Shown here piece by piece: positions 39,802 to 51,800 of a stretch of DNA of 64,000 bases. Below the pieces are notes generated by a model that had not been told where the DNA came from, made no database searches, and worked only from the letters and a program-made list of their open reading frames with translations. Numbering within the stretch: the stretch's first letter is position 1; every line of letters begins with the position of its first letter. Source of the stretch: Acholoe squamosa (taxonomy: Eukaryota; Annelida; Polychaeta; Phyllodocida; Polynoidae); NCBI GenBank assembly GCA_949317995.1, contig OX439039.1, positions 12,329,282-12,393,281 on the forward strand. The letters run 5' to 3'. Both the position numbers and the translations under genes were made by a program.

Positions 39802-42800
39802 CTACAAAATGAAGAAAACGAGGTATGTCTTGATCACTATCTCATTGTTCGAATTACACAAATATCACCGTCTTGCTATGTTCAGTAGACTAAATAAATA
39901 ACTATACGAAAACACTAGATGACATAATAATGTGGATCAACACGGTAAAAGGTACCTCCATGCACCCCCTCGCGGGCGTACCTTTTACCGTGTTGATTAT
40001 ACAATATCAAATACACTATATATCTATAAATAAATGTCAACTCTTGCACTTGCAGTCGTCAAATATGATGATGTATGTGTAGATGATATTACTGTGTAGA
40101 TGATATTACTATTGCCTTGTTCTAAGAGGTGGAGCTATCACCATTGGGTGGAGGAGGTGAACTAAAATCTTGTTATTTGTGAAGGTGTGAATTTAGCTGG
40201 CTGAAATAAAAGTGAACATTAGCGGTGGTTAACTATAGGTGCTGATGGACTGACACTTTAAGAGCAAGGTTACAATGTCCCAGGTCTTATATTACTTTAG
40301 TTCTTATAATGTATGGAATCCGGGAAGGGCCATCCCATCAAATGAACGAAAGTCCACTTGTAAAGCAGATATATTTCCTTCTCAACCCCTACCCCACAAA
40401 GGACATAATTGTATACTATTCGGTAAAGCAGGTTGATAAAGCAATGGTGTGTAATTCGGGTCTTTTTACATGGCAGGGTGGCCACCTTGTACATGGCAGG
40501 GTGGCCACTTTTTACATGGCAGGGTGGCCAGTTGAGTGGCACAATCCACCATTTCCTTCATTCGGTACAACCGACCCTACTTATTATTATCGATAATATT
40601 GTCTGAATATACAAGGATTTATCGTCGGTTATGGTCACGCCTAACTATGATGAATATTCAGGTAATGGCATAGAATTGTTGTTGTACCAAAATATCTATA
40701 TTCTAACTACATCCCACCTTATTTTGAAATGATTAATTGTACTCTATGGAAAAACTTTAATCCACAAGTGTAATACAAAGTATCTTATCTTTGACCTATC
40801 CCTGATCACATATGACTAAATCCATGACTACATACCTGTTGTAGTGTTCTACTGCCTGTGGAGGATGGCTCCCCAGATGTCCTGTAAGCCTGCAAGGGAA
40901 ATAAAATAATGTCATTACTATCTTCTTGTTATTGCTTTGGTAAGTGCCAAGGCCCTATCGTATTAACCAAGGTATAATGTGTTTTGGGGGGCTGATACAA
41001 TACGAGAAAAGAAGACCTGCCCACCATGCCATGGCCTGGAAGTGAACAAAACCAATACAAAGGTATCCATACAATGTTGAAGTAACCCTCATTTCTAGCT
41101 TTTCTCTAAGTGGACTATTTCTCAATGTTCAGCCAGATCCCTTAATGATTATTGCTATTAACACGTGTTGCATTGAATACCCCCCCCCCCATAAAGAAAT
41201 GAAGAAAAGTTGGCGAAATATGTAGGTAAGAGTCAGAGCTAGTTACTACTTCTGCTATTTCCATACTTAGAACACTTCTTTTGGTCTACTTAAAAACGAT
41301 TTTTTCCTCCAGAAATTCAATCATCAATGAACAAGCAGCACCCTAGAATATTCTGTTAATTTAGATACCCATAGATAGGTGTCTACTTGATACATACTGA
41401 TTGTTAGCTAGAGTTCTTTTTCTCCAATCTTAAATCAATGCATTAGAGCCAACGCCCACTCTTATCAGTTGTTGTAATGACATTGTTATTAAACATTGTT
41501 AAGATAGATAAGATATGACATTAACCCTTTAAGGGCCGCTGATGCATTAATGCATCATTTCGATTGGTCGTCATGATGCACCAATGAAGTGCTGGCAAGA
41601 CTGCCCGACAGTACTTCATTCAAGCATCGAGCCAACCCTATGGGGTTGATACAGAAACTCCCAGAGGATCTGCATGATGCACCAATGAAGTGCTAGTGAG
41701 CAGTATTGCCAGCACTCCTGAATAAGTGGCCTTTACCGGATTAATAAGAGATGCACTCACCTTGTTATCATGTCCTTGGGCCACCCATCGTTCTTCATTG
41801 GTGAACCCTACCCTTTCCTTCATAGCAGGCACACTTTGTGGACTGGGACTGTAGTACCTGGGAGTCATAGGAAGGGTTGTCGAATCATCAATCCAGTCAC
41901 TGCAAATAGAAATGTAGCATAGGTTATTCATAGTTTGTTCCTATAGCCATGGGACCACTATGCAACATAGGGTGCAATCTTGAGCTAGTTGCATAAAAAT
42001 AGATGCACATGAAGGGCGTTGTGCGGTCTGTTGCATACTGGATCCTACTATCAAGATCATCATTCCTGCAATCACTTGAAAAGCAAAATTTGATGTGATC
42101 TGCTAAAAGGGGACAACTGAAGGAAATACACCTCATCAAGATGCCTCTCCTGCAAAACTTGAAAAATGCAGTTACAACCTTCTTGCACTAAGGCGACGAC
42201 AGATACCATGACCGTTGTAGCAGAGGTCATTGTCACTGAAAAATCACATGTACTGGAATTTGAATTACAAAAAAAAAAAAATAAACTCACAAAAACAACT
42301 GGTATTGAATGTTTAACTTGAAAGGTCAGCTTGTTTTTCTCACTTTCACATGTAGTGTATTCGTCTTAAATCCTAATATTATTGAAATAGAGGTGTTATA
42401 ATACCCCATAGAATGATGTCCTGGAATATATGAAGTAATTGTCATTGTATGGTAAGACACTGAAGTTTGTTGTTGGACGATGTACCGCTCACTACCACAG
42501 GCAGAACAGACCGAAAAGACCGCTGTAGCTCAGAGTCATGCAGCAGTGCTCCTCTGTGATTGGTTGTCATATCCATGTGACTGTCCATGATTGGCTGTCT
42601 CCATGGATATGGCATTTTTCCCATTTGCCGCTCAAAATCTCCCCTTCTGATTGGTTCAGTCTTGGGGTGATTTGAGAATCCACTCTCACTGTTGTTACAG
42701 TCCCTTCCTACTCTAGGTAGGGGCTGTGCTCCTCGTTCCCCATTGGCTGAGTGGTAGAGGCAGTGTGTGGTTCCCTTACTGTTTTTCTCTTCAGGTGGCA

Positions 42801-45800
42801 GAGTTGTGCTGTGTAGGGAGGCATTGGATGTGTATACCTCTCTCCTCTTCCACTAGGTGGCTGTAGTGAGTGGGTATTTGGTACTGTGTGTGGAGAAAAA
42901 CCACATACAGTATGGGGAGGTGAGTGCAGATCGAATGATGAGGAACCCTACATCAGGCACTAACCTCTCATCCATTGGAATAAGTTAAAATAGGGGGTGC
43001 TGTCCTATTTATTTTATTCTAATAGTAGGGAAAAAGGTCTGTATCCATACTAATCCCTTCTGGGGTAAGTTGGTTGTCTGGGTTTCGGCCCTCCAGGGGC
43101 CTCATCAGGTGAACCTTGCGGGTATTAAAAGATAATACGAGTGTGCTGTGGTATCCCCTGGTGTCTACCTGAGGATTTCAGAATCACTGTAGGAGGCTAC
43201 TTTAAAGAGTCTGTTCAAAGGTATGTAGTAGATTGAGCAGCCTACAAAGACATTTATTATGGGAATTCTCTCCTCTGGGGGTTCTAACCCTCAGATTTAG
43301 TAAAAAAAAATTCCGACGTGGCATTTGATCTCCCTAACCAACCTGGGTATGGGAGTATAGGCTGATCAACCATACTTGTTATCCATTGTGTTCAGGCCGA
43401 ACGGGGTCCAAGATTTCAGTTTATGTATCCATCCAAACTCTAGTTTGTCTCTAAGACGGCCACCTTCTTGGCTGGCTGGATGTCTAAAGATGAAGTCCAG
43501 GATGTGTACCTTCACGTCATTCTTCCCACTGTGGCCTTCGGAGTTGAAGTGTTTGTACACTTCATTTTGCCTTTGTTGCGATCGATGCAACCAAGGTGTT
43601 CTCCTACCCTCTCTTTGATCATACGTTTGGTTTGACCAGTGTATTGCATCTGGCAGACCTTGCATTCGATGCAGTAAATCACGTTTGAACTTTTACATTC
43701 CATTTTGTCTGATGTGTCTTTTTTTTTTTTTACTAAATCTGAGGGTTAGACCATTACTAAATTAGAGGGAGAGAATTCCCATAATAATACACTGAAGTTC
43801 CCATGTTTGAATTGTTTTTATCATGACCAGCTGGTCATTTCATCAGAATTCTCCAACTTTGGTTCGATAATTTGAACATGACAAGTGCTCACATATACAA
43901 CATTTTGACTCTAGGCAAAGATAAATATCTTTGCTAAATAATAGCATAAGGAAAAGTGCAGAAATGTTAAATGCTTTCTGTAAAGGACTTATTTCCTAGA
44001 ACATACCAATTTCACCTTGAGATGACCACAATTTCACATTGAGCAGACCACCCCGTACTGAGTTATTTATGCATTTCATTGAATAGATGCCATTTATAAT
44101 ATAGTATTACATCCAAAGATTCATATTTAGAACAGTTTCGGATACAAAATTTCCCTGGATGATGTTCTAATACACACATATCAACCTTTACTGGAATCCT
44201 ACTACTAGTAGTATGTAGAGTAGTTTTGTGATACTGAGAGCATGATTATAAAATAAAGAGCTGGGTTATTATAGTGCATATTTCAAATTGATTAAAGCAC
44301 AGTTAAAACAAAGCTTTTTTAATGCAGGGTTAGCATTATCACCTAGATTTACGATATCAATGGGCATGCCATTGTTCCAATTTTCATTTTATTTTAGCCA
44401 CTCTAAATCATATATTTTCCTTTTCGTGCAGTATCTTTAACGATGCTATCTTATTTTATATATATTTAAGGAACTTGTTTAATCCTTAATTTGCTGTTTT
44501 AATCAAAAGGACTTTATCAAAAGGGTGGATATTAAGTGGTCAACTCTAGGTGCAAAGTGGTCATCTCAAGGTGAAATTGAACTAAATGGAATGTTTGTAG
44601 TAAGTTGATAAACTAGAAATAACATATATAAATGGATTTTTGAAATATAACAGGTACAAAAGCCCAAACAATTATCTTTTAGTCAGTGTATTTTGGAAGA
44701 CTGAAGACCCAAAACTTCCAGAGGTATTAGCAACTACAAACACCTGATTGAAAACCTGCACAGGAATGGTTGTCTTTAGGGTAATCTACCCTAGTACAGA
44801 AATTTTAAAGAAACCTTATCAGAATTTAGATACACTATACCTAGAGCAAAGGACTGCAGAGAAGTAATGGTGCTGAAAAGATATGTGTGCTTATATGTGT
44901 GCCTATCACATCGTCTAACAAAAAGCTTTATTGTGAATTGTTGAATAATCCTAATAGCTTTCAGGCTTTGTCAGAGAGACTATGAACAGGACAAGGATAA
45001 GAGGGCAGCAAGTTAAAGATTTGTCTACAATTCTTCAAATATTCCTTGACCGATTCTCCTCGCACAACAAACACTACACTCTGAGCCCCAATTGTAAATA
45101 TGCAGTGCATTGTCGTGTACTGGGTACGGGATAATCTGCTGTAGAGTCATAAGGTTTGTACTTACAGCACTTCTTACTGTTTTCTAAAAATAAAATAGCT
45201 TGGCGCGGTATTACAGTGCAGGTATTTCTGGGGAGTGTACCGTTGTTAGAGGTGATAGGTCTAGGATGGCTGACCTATCTACATTGGTATGACAAGGAGA
45301 TTGAGTGGTCTTTGATCAGGAGTCGGTTGTTGGCCTTTGTTAGCCTTTTAGCTCTTTATCTCTTTAGATATTGCGTATATCCAACACTACAGCACTATGT
45401 ATGGGCCATGCATGGATTTAAAAGGACTAGGGATGCCTCTAGGGTCATGAAATATTGTTGTCATGATGCATCAATGGAGTGTTGGTTAGTATACTTGCCA
45501 CTGCTGCATAAAAGGATAGGTAATGGACATTAACCCATGCAGGAGTGCATCATGGCCATGGATCGTCCTGATGTACCAAGGAAGCGTAGGCAACTATGCT
45601 CACCAGCACTGCACCGAACCATCATGCTAAACCTCAGTGAGCAGGTGAGAGTAAGATAGCCCTGCAGGTCTGGCATGGTGCATTGCTAGGACTTTACATA
45701 TTTATGCATTATGGTGACCAATTGGCACAATGCATCGACGCACTATCAGTATGTGTCTTTGAAAGGTTAATCTCCACCCAGATAAGTGCCACTGTTGGCA

Positions 45801-48800
45801 TTATAAGAGAAGGCGTGGTCAGCTTTAATAGCTGATAAGAGGGCTATTAAAAAGGTCTTGACTTTAAAGTGTTTGCTTCTGATATGATCGGCCAGGTGTT
45901 TTTTAGTGTAATGTCACCTAGGCTAAAGTCTCAGCGACCATACATGTATGGGTACACGTAACCCCTGTTGGGACTCTGGGGCTTACTGAGGCAGTAGGTT
46001 TCTAAGATTAAGATCTGAGCTACGAGAAGTTTCTACATCAAGATGGTAAAGAAAAGAAATTTGGAAATCAAGAGAAGGTTCAGAGAATCAAGTCAGCCAA
46101 TTTAGTGAACTCACATGATTTCCCGATGATTCTCCCTTATGCGCACCACGCGTGTAAGGCGCACCCTGAGGTGAAGCAGAAGCTATAACTTATAAGGCAC
46201 AGCTGGTGCTTGATTTTGAATAGTTAAGTACTGTTCTTTACCTATAAGGCACACCTTGACTTCAGTCGGTTTCTATACATAAGGCATGGGTCCACTATGC
46301 AACATAGGGTGCGATCTTGAGCTAGTTGCATAAACATAGAGGGATTGTATGGTCTGTTACATAGTGGACCCTACTATTAAAATTATCATTCCTGCAATTG
46401 CTTGACAAGCAGACTTTGATGTGGTCTGCAGAACAGGGTCTTAGTGCAAGTACAATAAGGCCTCTTTTTTCAGTATATGTCACATGATAATCATCCATGA
46501 GTTAGTCTGATGCAACTGCAGACCCAGTGCAATCTTTAGTTGCAAAAATGTTTAGTCTCACAGTGGACTTTGGCCTATACTGGCACACACTGAACTAAGT
46601 GCAATCTGAGGGCTGTTATTGTTTTGGAGTAGGGGTGTCATGACATACAAGTTGACTACAGCTTGTAGCATCAGGTATGGAAATCTTAGGCCTCTAATTG
46701 AATTTGCTCACAACTATTAATCAACCCTGTAGGCAGGTAGCATCTCCTTCATTTAAAGATGACCCTGGATCATTTTTAAAATTTGTTTACACTGATTTGA
46801 TAAGATATGGTCCAGTCCCACATAACATAACGTATGCCTTACCTGTAGCGTTTCTGGTTTGGGTTTGGTCTGTCAGGCTGACGGCGTCTGGTTAGGACGA
46901 CGATGACGACGATGATGATGACGAGCAGGACGACCCCAGCAGCTATACAGGGTCCTATTACCTGCCACTTATTCACACATTTACCTGATAAGTACAGGGC
47001 TGATGATCTACACCTGGAAAATGGGGGAAAGTCACATATTAACTAGAGGTGACCTGCATTAATCATTTTGAAATACCAAATGCAATAAGAGATAGAGAAA
47101 TTCATTTAGCAAAAAAAGACATTTTTACTTTTTTCAGACTAGATGTACTAATTGCACTATACTCATTGTAGCACATGGATACAACCCTTATTTCTTTGCA
47201 TCATTCTAGAGCCTGTTGAATAATAAATTAAAAAGCATATTTTATCCAGACCTGAGGATAAACAATGACCACATTTTGGGTGTATTCCTGATGGTGGCTG
47301 ATGGCATCCAAAATTCCTCATCATGGTCTGACAGCATACATCGAATACGATTTGAAACGCACAGAACAAATTATGCCCTACGACCGCTCTGCATGACTAG
47401 CATTTGATTTGGCAATTACATAGGGTTTGGCAGGGCAGTCGTACCAGTGCAATTAGATCTATCGCAGGGCTGTAATGGCATTAGAGTGAGGGATCCCAGT
47501 GTGATTTCAAGGGGTCTGGTAATATCATCTTAAGAAATTCCGTCCAGGTGAATTGCCAGCTTAACCCTTTCATGGCCTCATGTCCATTGGTCAGCATGAT
47601 GCACCAACAAAAATCCTGAAGGGTGAGTATGAGAATTCAGTACCTCAGCCTGGCAGCACTCATGCATTAAGACAACTAATGCATGCTGGAGGGTGTTGCT
47701 CCTATTGTAAAAAGAGCTGTGAGTATGTGCCCTCTTTTCTAAACAAGTCGTGCACTGCTTCACCTAAGTACTTGCACTCACCACATTAGTCTGAAAAGTC
47801 ACCTGCCTTGTTTAAAATAGAGAGAGCTGCACTACCAGGTACCTAGTTATGTCACACGCTCTATAGTTTATTATACTGACTGACTTCTCCCAACTAGGTA
47901 CCTACTCAAATCCCCTTTTTTAGCACCGTACTTGAATGACCACTTGTGAGCAACAAAAGGGACAAGTCATAGCTACATGAAAAGAAAGGACTGGAAACAA
48001 GGGCATTTTTAGCCAGCTCTTCCTTTTACTATAGGAGCAACACCCTCCTGTGTTACTCCATCAGCAGGGCTTATAGAGATAACACATTTCACTATTTTCT
48101 CTATGTAAACCTACCTGCAGTCTGGATTATAATCCACCAGGAAACATTCCACATAGGCATCTGGGCCCAATCTATCACAGTAGCCCATACACTTATGGTT
48201 ACAGACTGGGGGCTGGGAGCCACGTAGGACACAGTTTGTCTCTCTGCCACAGAACTTACAAAGTCCTGCCAGCAGACCCTCTGTGTCATTCAGCTTGTCT
48301 GTGGCTGTAAAATAGAGAGAAAATTGAGATGATGTGCAATTGGATTCAATGTAGATTATTCACATAAATATGGGATGCAGCTGTACCAGTGGTTCAGGAG
48401 TAGAGCTGCCAGAAAACAGATGAGGAAGGTATTTCTCAAGATGGTATGACTGAACACAGCCACTATGATTTAAAACCCTCAAATTTGAAGTGCGTAATTG
48501 CAGGCATTGCCCTATGACTGCTCTGTATAGTGAGCTCTTAATGCAGCAATTACATAGACTTTAGTTGGGGTGGAGGGTGTTGCTCCTATAGTAAAAGAAA
48601 GAGCTGGCTAAAAATGCCCTCTTTTCCAGTCCTTTCTTTTCATGTGGCTATAAGTTGTCCCTTTTGTTGCTCACAAGTGGTCATTTAAGTATGGTGCTAA
48701 AAAAAAGGGGGATTTGAGTTGGTACCTAGTTGGGAGAGGTCAGTCAGTATAATAAACTATAGAGCATGTGACATGAGTAGGTACCTGATAGGAGCAACAC

Positions 48801-51800
48801 CCTCCAGTTGTACCGTGCAATCATAAGTGAACACAAGATGCAGGGCTGTAAAGGCCATTAGAGCGGGAGGCCTTACTACGATTTGAAGGGGTTTAGTGGT
48901 ACCATCTTGAGAAATGCCTTCCAGTAGACACAGGCAGAGGTTAGAACTGAGTGTTTCTTTATGAGTCAGCCTCAAAGCAAGGCGAACCCGAGTGGAATAA
49001 TATTGTGCTCCAATTTCAAGGCAAATGAACGAACAAGTACTCATTTTGATCTCTGCAGTGAGCAGAGCTGTTTTTATTCAATGCTACATTGGTAAAATTG
49101 ATAGGGATTTGAGGGATGGAATTTGAGTCTCATTCTCTCCAGGCCCCTATGAATAAAACGGGGTTTCCTATTCAATTCTACAGTAAATCTCTGCTTACTT
49201 TTTTAAATTGAATGTTTATCCATAAATCTAAAGATATCATCCTTTTTAAGTATTAAGTTTGTTTTAATAGTGTGCCCATTCTTACCGGCAGCTATCTCTG
49301 ATGAGACAGTGTTTTTGATGTAGTCGGGGTCGGCCTTGGTACCATTGAACGTCACGTTGACCAGCTTATCAGAGGCACCCTTTAGTCCGTCTATCACTAT
49401 CTGGGGGTTATCTATCACCTTGGGCAGGTCATACAGTACGTTATACTTGGCGATAACACTGCCGCTGAAATTGTAAAAAATTAAAATAATAACAACGTCT
49501 TGGCTAGACTTCCTTGTGTCATCTTAAAATTGAATTGATTTTAACCCTTTTAAACCTTTTAAATCAAATAAATTTGATAACTAACTGCATACTTCAAGGT
49601 AGAATGTATACAAATTGCTGCCTAAACCACTGCTGGGCCATACGATCATTTACTTGGCAAAGAACCACTGGAGAAAACTAGGGTGATCAGATGTAAATTC
49701 TAATGCAATATCTAACTTATTTCCATTGTACTGCCATTATGTAAGTATGTACTTCATCTTTGACATCAAACCTCACACAAAAAGCCTTGGACAACCTAGA
49801 TGGGTATAAGATATGACATACTTTTCAAATCTTGAGACGACAACCCGGTTGAATGCGTCAACAGTGCTGTACGCCTTGGCCAGCTGTAATAAATAAAAAC
49901 CATATAATTAATAATGGATTACCTGTATTGCTTATTGCCAATATTGTGAGGTTGAGAGCTCGTCTATATCTTAACATGTCTAGTTTAATTACAATAAAAG
50001 CTTTCAATGGATGCACGCTACATTTAAAGCTTAAAGGGGTATGTAGCAGGGTGCAATTTATTCTGGTAATAGCCGCCCTGTTATATGCACAATACAGCAC
50101 TGGTCACAGTTCTGGTCACAGCCCCATGGTGGCAGCACTGATTGGCCTGCACCCCTGCCACACATCCAAATCAAAGTCACCACCAGTGGGGAATACAACT
50201 TTGCTTTATGGCTTCAGATAGCACCACTGTGCGTGTGCAATCAAGACTGGATAAAATGATATATACTTAAAGTTAGCATGGTTAGAACTTAAGAATTAGA
50301 TTGAGATTTCACCAGGACACTCTAACAAGGACTGTGATGATAGACATGTAGAAAGTGGAAGATCTATATATTTGAGATCTTGTAGCAGCTTTAAGCGTCC
50401 CCCCTCCCTTGGTCACCTTAACACACCATAATTTTTTGAAAGTTTGCTAACCAAGACTGCATAAGAGCACCATACCTAAATTTCAGAAGAATAGCAAGCC
50501 AATAGGAATGCAGCACCCCCCCCCCCCAACAAGCTCACCAGGGCTGCGTCCTTGCACCATGATGACAAATTGCATATTGCATCTATGAATCATGTATAGG
50601 TAGATTAACATAATTCTAAATAATTCTATGAATGCCTTGTAGCAATTTAGTGGTATAGATGAAACCTAGCTCAATCCATACCTGTGATTCGTTCATTTTT
50701 ATTTTGTTCAGTTGATTTATTACCATTTTTCAAAAAATATTTCCAGAGTAATCATCCCTGTCAAAAATCCTCGAGTCAAATGTAGGAAATCAACTGTTTT
50801 CTTTTGATCAGGGGTAAGGAGGTACTGACCCCTACTGCATACATATGACATTAATACCCAAGCCAGCTAGCAATACTTTAGTTCTATGCCCTATGATGGT
50901 TTGCTAGATACTTCTCAATCCTACCAGAAAAACCGTCCAGGTCAGAGAGATTCTTACTCACAATTTTCCTACTCTAATAATAGCTATATTAATTTAGAGA
51001 AACAATTTGAACATCACTCGATCATGAAGATTTAGACCCTTCCTGTACTACAGATATACTATAATACACCATACATCCATTATAGATGGTCCAGGGCATG
51101 TTTAATGTTGAGTCTTTTAGCACTGTTACACATATGGTGGCGAGAGTTGGCCGAACGGCTGGCCTCTCTATCATGTAGGAGTCATTAGATGATTAGATAA
51201 TTGCCAAATCGCCGTGCGAGGGGAGATGGTCAAGTGTAGATTCTGGATATAAAATACCATAACTTTGCTTAAATCTTACATACCTCTACTTCCGTCTTGT
51301 TCTTAAGTTCAGCATCTTGATTCATTGATTCATCAAATGTCAAACTCCACTTAAGACTAGCGTTGACTTGGTAGACCTCACCATCTGAAATAAAATGCAA
51401 CTATAACATTGTATGCAGGGAGATGCATGTCAATTATACTTTTATTGTCTCATCACAGTCAGAATCTTGACCATTCGTTCGCAGGAATGTGACATTATAC
51501 CTGATCCAGGGAAAATATGCAGATCTACTATGTACAGATTATGTAAGGCCTAGACTTACTTTATGTAAAGATAACATTCAAATGTACATTGCACACTTAC
51601 CTATTTTAGGTTTAGCCTGCCCTGGTGGTGTGGTCGTTGGAACTGTTGTAGGAGTCGTAGCAGGTGTGGTTGTGGGTGTGCTAGTGGGTGTACTTGTTGG
51701 AGTACCTTTTGGAGTACTGGTAGGTGTGCTTGTAGGAACAGTAGGAGTTGTTGCAGTCGTTGTTGTAGGGGTTGTAGTAGGGGTGGTTGAAGGGGTGGAT

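Larger units (their letters stand above)
43786..46842. other. Mucin intron without a coding feature
   Basis: AT-rich DNA with a diverged MITE (45530), a repeat copy (46287) and short non-coding ORFs. A TAAGGCGCACC-like string near 46155 and 46235 may be another small repeat. Confidence 0.45.

Noticed and set aside
45156..45533. 125-codon + strand ORF with membrane-like segments
   Set aside because: It lies in a mucin intron and runs into MITE sequence; no homology recognised.
51592..51600. CRISPR-like array in the long repeat region
   Set aside because: Units are contiguous 12-mers without unique spacers, in a eukaryotic gene.
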